In this document: positions 50,671-61,319 of the stretch, one piece after another
How positions within the stretch are numbered: the stretch's first letter is position 1
Layout: each line of letters starts with the position of its first letter
Origin: Rutstroemia sp. NJR-2017a BVV2
Taxonomy: Eukaryota; Ascomycota; Leotiomycetes; Helotiales; Rutstroemiaceae
Length of the DNA: 64,000 bases
Direction: 5' to 3'
Assembly (NCBI GenBank): GCA_002946415.1
Contig: NJPS01000008.1
Span: 310,001 to 374,000, forward strand
Translations under genes and position numbers: made by a program
Notes under the pieces: model-generated
What the model was told of the DNA's origin: nothing
The model's input: only the letters and a program-made list of their open reading frames with translations
Database searches by the model: none

Positions 50671-53600
50671 ATGGCGTCCAAGGAAGTGACAGGCCGACGC
50701 GCCTCAGAGGATCAGATCTCGATAATTTCAATTGAAACTTCCGAAGATGAGCAGTATTCCTCGGATCATGAGTTCCTCGTCGAGTGTATTCTATCAGAAA
50801 AAATTCAGGATGGACGGACGTTGTATTTGCTTGATTGGACTGGTTACCCCCGTGAGATGGCAACGTGGGAACCACCTGAAAATATCCAGGATCCGGAAAT
50901 TATTAAAACCTGGGAAGAACGAAAGATCCTGCAACAGAAAGGAGTTGAAGCAGTATTCGATATCGATGCATTTGAAGCACAGAAGAAGGAATTCGCCGAA
51001 GCGAAAGCACTCCGAAGCCGTTTACGCCATGAGAAAAGAATGGCTATTAGCTTGGGCGTGTCAGGGGATGGGCCGGATGAGAACGAAATCGCGAGTGTCT
51101 ACGGGTCCGAACAAACTGTTGGATCACTGCAAAGTCCCAAAAGACAATCGCCACCTCGACCGTCTGTTGATGAGAGAAGGAGCTCTGCAAGACAAAATGA
51201 ACGGCAAGCAGCAACTGCTAGAGCAAAGGTAATTAATAGAAGCCACCGTATAAGTGCGTACCTCTAATATGGAATCAGGTGCAAAAGCGCATCAGAAGCG
51301 ATTCCGATTCGTCTGACGATGAACCACTGATTGCAAGAAAATCGCGAGCTTCCATTTCAAAACCTGCGCCAGCACCCACGCCATTATCAAAAGGAATATC
51401 GTCTCCCAAGCAAAATTTCCGAGAGCGTGGGGCGGCTCTGGCAGATAAAATCCATCGACCAGGCACCAAAACTGGACCTGACACCCAGATTGAAGGTCTT
51501 GCAAATGTCGCTAATCGAGGTGGCAGAGGCGCGACACGAGGGGGCTCATCATTGCTTTCAAAGAACGTGTTTGCAGGCGGTAGAACAAGACGAAGAAAGC
51601 CGACTTTGATAGAAATGGCCACTGATTCCAGCAAAAGCCAAAAGCATTTCAGTCAATTACGCATGGTACGGAGAGCCGAGCTGGCTGGTAGGCAACTGGC
51701 GGACCAAGCTCCAGATATCGAAGCTCTGCCTGGTGGGCTGTTTGATCCCTCTAAAAATTCACACGTCCAACCTATACGACCAGGTACAGTTAAGAGACAC
51801 TCGTCTGCATTTCAGGAGGACGAAGATTTGTCGCAGTCCAGACAGCAAAGACACCAGGAGGCATCGATACAACCAGCAAAACCTAAAGAGATACGATGGC
51901 AAGATATACCCTGGGAACGACGGACGATCTGTTTCTGGTGGTCCAGAAACATACATTGTGAATTCGGTAGCAGCTGTAAATATCTTCATATCAACGACCT
52001 TAGCTTGCCCGTTGCCCTTCCACCGGATAACTGGGTAGAACCTAGGAAATTACCATGCGCATTTTACAATAAGCCGGGAGGTTGCAATAAGGGCGACAGT
52101 TGCAATTTTCTACATGAAGATGCCGGTAACACTGCCACCAACGGTGGACTCGATCTACAGAATGCACATACTCTTCCCATGTCCAGTTCTGTGGTGGAAA
52201 AGACTAGAATATGCTATTGGTGGTTCAGCCACGGGAACTGTACAAAGGGAGATAAATGTAAATTCGCGCATATACTGGACAGTACCCGTACGATAGCGGT
52301 GCCTCATCCAGCCGTGCGTGAGCCCTGTCTTGCATCCTTGAGGGGAGAATGTCCAGACTCCAGAGAGGATTGTCCAAAAGTTCATGCTCACCCTTCTCTT
52401 GATCCAGAGCCTGTCGCTCCTGTAGCCCCCATGGCGCCAATGGTGTCTGAGGCTCCTGCAGTCAAACTACGTGAGCAAGATGTCTGCATATATTGGAAGA
52501 AGGGACAATGCAGAAATTCGGCGGCTACATGCAGATGGGCTCACACTTTTTATGCAGAGACCCCTACATCCAACCAGAATTACATCGAGGCTTCAACGCA
52601 ACCAAATACGACCAGGACCGCTAGACCCACGGTTCGCTTTTCCACCGATATCTCCGAATACTCAGCAGATTATGGCATGCCAACTATAGAAAACACAGAC
52701 GACATAATCATGCCATCCCCAGATCAAAACTCGAACACCGTACCGATGCCGAATCCACCAGAATCGGATGCAACTCGCCCGAAAAGCAAGCCTTTGGACT
52801 TGGACAAGTCTCGACGAGAGAATGATCTCGGGGGCTCGGATACCAGACTCAAAATGGTTATCTTCGGTACAGATAGTAACGAACACCCCATCGATGTGGA
52901 CTTTGGTGAACTGCCCGCAGGTAGCCTTTGGGGCAAAACCTGTGCAAAGCTTGAAGTAATACGATTTGACCAGATGTGTGCAGCGCAGGACTTCTATTTC
53001 AAATACAAATCTCCGCAGCAATTATGGGAAGGAAATCTTGGCATTGACCATGCAGACAGTGACAGTAAAATGATTGTAGGTCAAGTTGCGGAGCATCTTC
53101 GCCTGGGATCCACAGGTCTATTAGCTCTGTGTGAGGAAGTTGCTATTCTGCTTCACCCAGCCTCAGCCGAAGACTGGAACTACCTGGGAAGTACGGCAAG
53201 CTCGCCTAGCGATTTGAAATTGAGATACTTGGTCTTCGACCTTGATAAGCTCATCGCTTCCAGCACAACCTCCCCAGCTTTGATCACGGCACCGGGAGCA
53301 GACCAGCTATTGTCAAGTGATGAACACTTAGCCCCTCCACCTTGCAGAGCTAAAGTTGTCAAGACCTTATACGGTCTCAATTACAGGACGTTACGTGATC
53401 TGGACTACGAAAACTTACGGCCGAGTAAGGAGTCGCGAAATGCTGACAACTTTTTCTTAATATTTCCAAAGTCCGCAACTTATCTGGCTGACTTCATAAC
53501 AACTTGGCTACGTAGCTGCCGAAAGGAGTGCAAGGTATATAGTAGCCAAGTGGATGGAGCATGGCACTACTTCGCACAAAGTAGTAGCATCACTGCCGGT

Positions 53601-54970
53601 GTAGTTCTGGTATATGAGACTGCTCTCGCGTCTCTTTCTGAGCTACCATGGACGCGAGACTTGACTGTGCAGAACAGTTTCCTTTTCTGGAGTATTGGAG
53701 ACTCCACCTCAAGTGCACCTCTCTCATTACATCCAAAGATTAATGGGGTGCCAAATCTGGGCCAGATCACGATTACGCCGCTCTTTCCTTTCGGCGCGGC
53801 AATATTTGTTACTCCCAGCTTCCTCGTTGCGGAACCAGCTATGACATACAAGCTCTTGAAATGGTTTCAAACAAAACTCACAATGGCTACTCCTGGTTCG
53901 TACAAGCTTGTCGGTTGTCATGATTTGAGATCTTATCTTCTAGACCTCGCAGTTCAGGTGAGTGCTCTCTGCATTTTCCTTCTTTTTAGTCGGCATGCCC
54001 AACTTACGTGTAACAGAAATCTCGAGAAAGAGACGATTTACTAAAGAAGCACTATCATAAACCAGAAAAAGATGCCATGGCGAGTGAGAAAGGACTCAGC
54101 TACGAAGATTGTCAATTGAGATTCGATGTCTTTAAACTGTTTGTCGATATACTCACAAACGATCTCTCAAGCGGTCTCTCCGCAATTGACCTTGATCCAT
54201 CAGAAGACGCAATCATTCCAGTGCGCTATGCTCCAGCTAGCATTGATCCTGATAATGAAAAGGATTTGGTGTCATGGTTTGCTGGTTGGACGATCTTGAA
54301 CCTGAGCACCTACCGGAAATTCTACGTGGTGGGCTCATCGACTAAGAATTCTACTCGTGCGGTGAAGATGGTGCCTGAGATTAGGACGGATATACCTTCG
54401 CTGTCGACCTCAAACATGCCCGCAACACCGTCGTCGGAACTAAACGGTGCTAACCAGGGGGGTGCATCTTCAGTTTCTCTGGGAGGGAATGAAGGAGCGG
54501 CGAAGCCTAACGAGGTAACTTTTGCAATACCGGCCAAGGTTGGCAATTCATCCTCAACTGGGGCGCAAGCGGAGCAAAATGGGAATTTTAAGTCAAGTGG
54601 TGCCACTACGCCCTCTTCTCATTCAGTCCCGCTCCCAGACTCATCACTTGGTGGTGGAACGCACACTTCAACAAGTGAAACAGTTTCTCCCAAAGACAAA
54701 CTATCTCCAGACCAAGATACAACCATGACCGGCGACTCAACCCATCCCCATCTCCAAGTCACCACTACAATGGATCTCGCCAGTGCAGCAGGATCAGCAG
54801 CAACACAAACTCCCAGCTCAGCGGACATCCGCAATGGAATGAAACCCCTCCCTTTTGAAACGACGGATGTCTGGTATCAGAGATGGAGGGCGGATAAGAA
54901 GGGGTGGGAACATATTTGCGTGGATAAATGGGAGAGGGTGCTGAGCTTGATGAAGGTGCCGTTGGTGTAG
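50671..54970 (+). CDS. Chromodomain and multiple CCCH zinc-finger protein
   Basis: Three exons: 50671-51228, 51279-53957 and 54017-54970, 4191 bases, 1396 residues. The N-terminal chromodomain (about residues 34-82) reads EFLVECILSEKIQDGRTLYL then DWTGYPREMATWEPPENI. Phe35, Trp56 and Tyr59 sit where the methyl-lysine cage lies in HP1. Then comes a basic disordered region, and from about residue 403 to 610 five C-x-C-x-C-x-H clusters: CFWWSRNIHCEFGSSCKYLH, CAFYNKPGGCNKGDSCNFLH, CYWWFSHGNCTKGDKCKFAH, CLASLRGECPDSREDCPKVH and CIYWKKGQCRNSAATCRWAH. Residues about 710-1090 form a globular-looking block (GSLWGKTCAKLEVIRFDQMC; FPFGAAIFVTPSFLVAEPAM) that I cannot name; it might be SPOC-like. A further folded segment (LVSWFAGWTILNLSTYRKFY) follows. 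Likely a nuclear chromatin protein that also binds RNA. Confidence 0.82.
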
Positions 54971-56215
54971 GGGATGGATTGATGGGCTTGGGGGTGGATG
55001 GGCTTGTGGATGGAGGGGGTGGAGGGGATACGTTGAGGGGTGGTTTGATGGGATGGATGGATGGATGGGTTGCTTTGAGTGTTACTAGGATGGGATGGGA
55101 TACCACTTGCTTGTTTTTATGTTCACGAAGGACAATGAATATAACGGACGGACTAAGATGATCTATGGTACTTTTAGCTTTCACGGGCTATGTTCGCTTT
55201 GCTTAGTTACGCTTTTTAATACATTTTTTCTCTACACATACGCGCCGATAGTTCAGCCTAATTCTCGCTCTACTTGGTTGGAAATGAGTAATGCTGCCTC
55301 ATCTTGTGCATACTGTTTTCTTCCCGGCCTATCTCATAAATTGGGGATTTTGCTTACGAAGACAGTCTGCGGATTTGGGCTGTAGATAGATGGATAGACC
55401 CAGTGTGGTGTGTGGATATGTATATGTGGGTGTCGGTGTAGAGGTAGATGGATGTCCAATCAGTTGCTTGCTCAGGGTATCTGTATCTAGAATAGCCAAG
55501 ATTCGGATCGGTGTTAGAGTTGGTGTTGGGGCCGGTGATGATGTTGGGTTTGGGTTTGAATAAGACTTTGTTGATGGTTTGTTGGCTGGCTGTGGAATTG
55601 GGCGTATGTTTCATTCTTTCTGGATGGTTTGTTGAAGTTGGTATGGAATGAAATGGTTTTGCGTAGGACACTGAGACGAAAGGAAGTGGGGAAGGGGTAG
55701 AGGATTTGGAGAGAGGCAGATGCTTGAGGTGGGGCTGGGAGTCGGGCAAGACTGGTTTGCGTGTGTGGTAATGGTTTGCTGGGATATTATCTCGGATGTT
55801 TGAGGACGGGTTGCTTGTGAGATGTTGTGGGTTTGGGGTTGAAGGTACTTATTGGTAGCTAGAAGGTTTAGAAAACGCACCCATTTCGTAGCCTGGTTTT
55901 GGGTTAGGGGAAGGTGGGTAGATGGATTGGTGAAGTCGGTTTTTGGTTTGTGTGTGTAATAATATATGGTGACAAAAGGTGAGAGAAAGTGTATCTGTGG
56001 AAAGGTGAGGTGAAAGGTGAATGAAGGACATATTTTGTGTGAGGTTTGGATGATGGGGATAGTGTGCTTTCGCAGGTCACGGAATAAATGTCAGAAAGCA
56101 AGGATGAAATCAATGGAGAGTTTACTGCAGTGTTTCCATTCGAGTATCTGCCAACCCTTCCTCATGAGTATAGCAATCTAGATACAGGGAGAATAACGAC
56201 AACATGTTTCTGCTA
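54971..56215. other. Convergent intergenic region
   Basis: About 1.2 kb between the chromodomain gene and the BTB gene, which converge. It has GGATG-type simple repeats near 55050-55080. No gene seen; short open frames here are Pro/Ser/Thr-rich artefacts. Confidence 0.6.
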
Positions 56216-57053
56216 CTAGATATTTATGCCCAGATAAGACTTTTGCAGCCGCTTACAAACCCCTGCGTTCTCAAGCAGATGTTTCTGAATAGCCACCAAG
56301 ACTTCGTGACTAAACTCCGCATTACATTTCGTAAGATCAACAAAAGAGGGCCGTTCCCGCACTTCGTCTCGGTCTTCTGGCTCATCTGGCTCCGGATACC
56401 ATGGATCAAAAAGCGAAACTAAGGTCGCCTTGACGACATACTTTCGAAGAGGATGGTTTGAATTGATAGTGTGGGTATAGATGTATTGGACATCACAGAT
56501 TCGGGGTTCGTCATCAGTTCCGCCCCTACCAAGAAACTCTTGCAGATACTCGATCACAGCAGATTTCAGGTCCTGCAAAAAAAATCGATCTGCAAGGACG
56601 TACAGCTTGATAAACACCAAGTCATCTTTCGCCTCGCGTCGAAATAGAGTATTGTCCATAAGTATTTGATACGGGCTGTACATCCAATTGACGAGATGGG
56701 CGAAGATTTCAGGGTCCTCTTCCTACTAAAATGTTAGAAAAGACCCATCGGGTTGACCACAGCGCTACATGACTAACTTACCTCCAAATTTAGAACTCCA
56801 TTTGACTCTGCAAAATCGCCCTTGAAAGCCGCTCGGAAATACTCTGAGACGTCGCAAATCAATTCTTTGTTTAAGGTCCAGCACTTGCGCTTCTTGCCGA
56901 CATAAATCTGTACGGTCTCCGTAAATGACAGGTAGCTGAAGAACTGTTAGCCGCCTATCATAGATGCCAATAAAATGATAATGGCAATACTAACTAGCTC
57001 AAAGGCTTCTGCCAGGGAGCCTTGAGCGTAACTTCTGACTCCGGCTCACTCAT
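56216..57053 (-). CDS. BTB/POZ domain protein
   Basis: Three exons: 57053-56995, 56935-56782 and 56722-56216, 720 bases, 239 residues. The BTB fold is read from YLSFTETVQIYVGKKRKCW, then ICDVSEYFRAAFKGDFAESN followed by GVLNLEEEDPEIFAHLVNWM. The C-terminal part has FIKLYVLADRFFLQDLKSAV, the usual helical extension of small fungal BTB proteins. BTB domains mediate dimerisation or Cullin3 binding, so this may be a ubiquitin-ligase adaptor, but there is no Kelch or other partner domain. Exon 3 begins after the second of two overlapping acceptors (TAGTAG); use of the first would place a stop codon in frame. Start MSEPESEVTLKAPWQKPLS has an acidic then basic opening. Confidence 0.82.
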
Positions 57054-57438
57054 CTTGGCTGTAAAGTGGTTGTTGTGGAAGTATTTGCGATGGAGAAGCA
57101 ATGTTAAGGTTGAGGCTGAGGTTGAAGTTAGAGGTTGAGATCGGAGCGAAAACGCGAGGTAAGATTGAAAGTGAATAGAGAAATAAGATTTAATTTAAAA
57201 TAAAACCACGGATCTCTATTCGACGGGGCATTGCCGAAAAATTTGTGCGGCGAGTGAATGAGCCAAGATAAAATTCTGGCTCCACTCGTTGATGGCACAA
57301 TTGTCCATTACCCTTCGGACCTTCCTCCTTCACTGGCGATGATAGAGGCCAATACACAAGCAAGTAGAGATAAAGCACTACTAAAGTAATGCAAAAATTT
57401 GAAGAACAGTCCTCTATTGGACAAGCATAACCCTCCTT

Positions 57439-57784
57439 CTAAACATCGTCCAAAATCCTCCATATGACTTCCTGATGGAAATCTGGATAAGAACCTGCAC
57501 CTCTAACACACTTCACAACCTCCAGATCCTCGGGCTCCAGCGCACTTCTCAAAGCCAGTTGAACTTTTCAAAAACAGGAACGAAGATGGAATTAGACTTC
57601 TGGCCTTGGCACAATCAATCGTGCTCTCATGGACATCTTCGATCACTTCGCGACCTGGCAACCATTTCCCTTCTCTAAGATAAGTTCCACACAACCAAAG
57701 ACCATCATTCACCAAAGCCATTATACCGAACCTGCCCGCCAGGTTGAATGATATGTGCCTACATGGACAGAGGAGTTGGCTCAA
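57439..57784 (-). pseudogene. Possible gene or gene remnant of unknown kind
   Basis: Two adjacent segments in different frames look like protein. The first (57784 to about 57600) includes NLAGRFGIMALVNDGLWLCG then TYLREGKWLPGREVIEDVHE. The second (about 57570 to the stop at 57439) includes LRSALEPEDLEVVKCVRGAG then SYPDFHQEVIWRILDDV. They are joined only by a frameshift or by a splice I cannot place. A GTAAGG donor near 57797 and an acceptor before GTTCGGTATAATGG suggest an intron upstream. I do not recognise a family. This could be a real spliced gene whose exons I have not resolved, or a decaying copy. Confidence 0.3.
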
Positions 57785-58014
57785 CCCTTACACCGAAGCA
57801 AGTGTACGTTTCATTGGTGAAAACTATGTCAGCCATTTAACAGCATAGAAGTATGATAACTTCAAAGTTCTAACAAACCCTAAGTTAAATATGCATGCAG
57901 CAAAAGCATGCAAGATAAAGCAGAATTACCGATCACACATTATCTGAATGGGCCTCAGATTCTGTTCTGTATGGTGTCTTCTGAAGAGGCTGCTAGCCAG
58001 TGAAGTTTCGCATC

Positions 58015-58342
58015 TTGCCTGGTTCGTCATCACGTATGAAGATGATGAGGGCGTCCCAAAATCTACCAATTCTCCTACAGCCACTCACAAAGACTGCATG
58101 GTCACAGTAACCCTCTGGAATTACTTCTTTCGCCGCTTTTTTGACACAGTTGTGAAGCTATCAACTCTTTGATTGTCCCCATCGTTAGTCACCAAGATAG
58201 ACTGAATCACATAGATTTCTAGCCATTTACATAGTAGTTCTGGGCGCCCTCTTTTGCAGTTATCCCGCAACATCACTTCTTTCTCCGCTTTCGACCAAAA
58301 GGCTTTCGGAGGACTACTGTGCATATGGCATACGGGATACAT
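58015..58342 (-). pseudogene. Possible frameshifted coding remnant
   Basis: On the minus strand the segment ELLCKWLEIYVIQSILVTND then GDNQRVDSFTTVSKK runs into a stop, while a shift of one base at an A-run near 58140 continues as AAKEVIPEGYCDHAVFVSG and RRIGRFWDALIIFIRDDEPG to a stop at about 58002. This looks like a frameshifted or wrongly read coding segment. The family is unknown. Confidence 0.25.
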
Positions 58343-58601
58343 TCAGTTCATAGTGCTGTGGGATTCTGTAAACCAACCAGTGACGTCACTCTTGAGATGC
58401 TGACAATTTCGGCTTTCGTCCTTGAATTTCGCTTCACACATTCAGTCATTTACAACAGTGCTTTTATTACCTCTTCTGGGCCTGCCGTAGACTGAGACCT
58501 GTCCTCTTCTGAGCACAAATAGATCGCCGGATCCCCACTTAGAGTAGAGAATTAAGCCATCTTACATCTCACAACTACCCACAATCACGAACGACGCAAA
58601 A

Positions 58602-59261
58602 ATGGCAGGCAGACCTGCCGTCATTTCCAACTTAGTCCTCAACGGCTCTACCGATTGGGAATATTGGTTTCAGTACATTAAATTGAGAGCCATTTCCGAC
58701 TGCAACGTCTGGCAATTGATAAACCCAGACCTTCCAACACAACCACAACACGTCAAACCACAACCTCCTCCTTTCAGTATTGTCCGAGAAGGAGCACAAT
58801 CATACCGAGATCTCAATGCGGACGAAAGAGATTGCTGGAGAATGGAGTATGAGTTGATGAAAGACTACGAACTTCAAAAATACTACGACGAACAAAGTAA
58901 GCTGAAGGAAATTAATCTGCTAATCCTGGATTCGGTCTCTTCGCGGCATGGGATGTATTTGTATGACAAAGCCACGGTATGGGAACGACTCAGGGTATTG
59001 AAAGAACACTTCGGACGAACAGAGCGAGGGATAAGGTACGGATACTAGGAGTGGGCTCTATTGAAGCTTTATGAAGATAATCAGCGCAATAATGTCAACA
59101 AAACTGATGGAGAGGGCGGCGAAAGAAGTGATTGGGGAGGATTCTGGGGAAATATGGTCTTTGCTGGTGGTAACCCAGAGTGGGTGGATTTTGGAATGCC
59201 GTTAGGACCTTCACATCACATATACTATCGATACCGAGGGGTTAGTGGAAAAGTCATATAA
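58602..59261 (+). mobile_element. Copia-type gag-like remnant, interrupted by a stop codon
   Basis: An open frame of 148 codons (58602-59048) begins MAGRPAVISNLVLNGSTDWE. It has the features of Ty1/copia gag in fungi: LNGSTDWEYWFQYIKLRA, then NVWQLINPDLP, and later LLILDSVSSRHGMYLYDKAT with VWERLRVLKEHFGRTERG. After a TAG at 59046-59048 the same frame stays open to 59261, with no zinc knuckle. No protease, integrase or reverse transcriptase follows, and I see no flanking long terminal repeats. So it is either a solo or truncated gag relic or a domesticated gag-like gene shortened by one nonsense change. The evidence is protein resemblance by eye only. Confidence 0.55.
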
Positions 59262-61319
59262 GATTCACCTTCATGTACTTCACTTCATCCATTTTGTTCA
59301 TTTCTTGACTTCCTTGCAAGCTCCCAAGACTTGGTCACACGCGCACTGAACAACAGCAGTTAATGAAGCTCTTGTCACTTGTTAACCTTGCGGTGGAAAT
59401 CAGATTAGATAGCAGGGAAGATACTACAGGATACCATAGTTTTACTTGCTATTCTATACAAGACGTATATTTCATCATGCTCAGATGCTCCCAATGGTGT
59501 GGATATCAAAAAACGTGCTCCTAAGATGCCTTAATCACCTCCTCGTGAATTGAACAATCTCAACATATAAGCTAGTCTTTCCAATCTTCCCGCATGTCTG
59601 ACTTAGACCCCTCCGAATTCAGTTCTTCCTCCTGTCATATCCTTCTTAACACTTGCCTTAGCTGCTCCTCCTCCCGCTCCCACTTCTCGCCTTCCTCCGC
59701 CTCCCAGGAATTCCTCCAGTTCTTCCTCCACCATCTGTTCCACGCACTATCTCTCCACCCTCACCTCTCGTCTGCTCTCTGCCTAGGCTAAGAGCCTCCT
59801 CACCGAGTTGAGGCACCCATGGGTAGGTTATGATGACCAATGGCTACCAGCTGGGTGGGATGAAGGTATATTGACTATCCATTAGCCACAGCCAGACTTA
59901 TTCTAGAGCTTGTCACCCCTGCTTGGTTTATTGGGTTAGTCGAAGAGCTGGAAACCCCAACCCATGGATACCATTTCGCAGTCTATATCTGATCAGGACC
60001 CCATTATCCAACTCATCAAACCCCACGACCGGATCAGTGTTATACCGCCAATACCTTGCAAACCACATCTTTCCAAAGTCTTTGATCTCTCCTCTCCCAA
60101 CCCGGGAACAGGAGCCCATCTCTTCGTCGATGAAGCTGAGGCAAGTTTCAACATATGGCTAGCAAGCTGAGCCGCTCTCACATTAGGTTGGCCGAGAGAA
60201 TCCATCTTCACGTCATATCCATCCAGTATGGTCAAGTGTTTGATAACGGAGCTAATTGCTACGTTCGGTCACGACTCATGCGCGATGTTGTTGGGTGCTC
60301 AGGAGCTCTATTGGAATATCTGCCCATGAACCAGCAGATAGAGTCTCCGCTGCCTTGATACACGAGGTAGATTCCTACTGCTTGTAGTGCTCTTTTGTGT
60401 TTGTAGTGGGTTGAGAAATAGAAGTTAAGATTTGCGGAGGTCGTTGATGAGAAGTGGGTGGGGTTTGCTGTGCTCGAGTGGATGACTCTAGGTCATAGTC
60501 GGGGATTGGAATGGTATCGTGTAAACTAGAGGTTTATTTGGATATTTCATGAACTTGAGGTACGCCTGTGTCGCGCATGGTGACCGTGATTGTGTCTGAC
60601 TATTTCCTATATCCAGTTTTCCTCAACGAGCAAGGAGTGAACCTGAATGGCCAAACGAAGCCAGGAGCTTTCCAGTTCTGGAAAGGCTTCTTATAGACGA
60701 AGAAAAAATGGCAACGAGATTGCTGCCATGCTGTTTAAATAGTATTCGAGGTGGATCTTGTTTAAATTGTAATAATCTGTATTAAACTCTCAATTGAACT
60801 CAGTTTGTTAATGTATGCTTATCATTTGGTTGGGGGTGATCCGATCGTTGTGGGTCTTACGGTTGCACTCGCTTAGGTTGTTCTTCCCCCTTTTTGTTCC
60901 CTGGTGGTGTTGTGGGAGAGGGTTTGGGCACGATCGGCAGGAGCATAGAATCAGCCAATCAGATTATGGAATTCTCATTAATAAAGACTATCACATCAAT
61001 TAATGTCCGTAACGTTTCTTGGCTTCACTGCCCCCCGAAATATCTCCACGGAGGTATGGCAGCGGCAAGACACCAAGCTCTTATGTATGTAGCACCACTA
61101 GGTTGTAAAGTGAATGGCCAGAGAAGCATAGAGATATGATATCTTTGAATAAAGTGTGCGATGAATTTGGGAAAGAGACAGGAGACCATCTCAGATTTCC
61201 CCAGTCAAAGTAGGCAAACCACCTAAAGATAATTGCCCTCCCATTTCTAGTAGGCTTCGCAGAAAGTAACCGTATCTTACATAGAGATGCATTCTACAGC
61301 CGTAATTTTTGGATGACTC
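59049..61319. other. Gene-poor stretch with a possible decayed gene
   Basis: About 2.3 kb downstream of the gag-like remnant. The plus strand from about 59590 to 60358 has coding-like pieces in different frames with stops between them: SLLTELRHPWVGYDDQWLP, then a segment including RISVIPPIPCKPHLSKVFDL, then GTGAHLFVDEAEASFNIWLA. I cannot assign a family. From 60360 to 61320 I see nothing I can support. Confidence 0.35.

Larger units (their letters stand above)
57054..58601. other. Gene-poor stretch with decayed coding-like segments
   Basis: About 1.5 kb. Apart from the two doubtful minus-strand segments listed separately (57439-57784 and 58015-58342), I see no gene. Confidence 0.45.
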
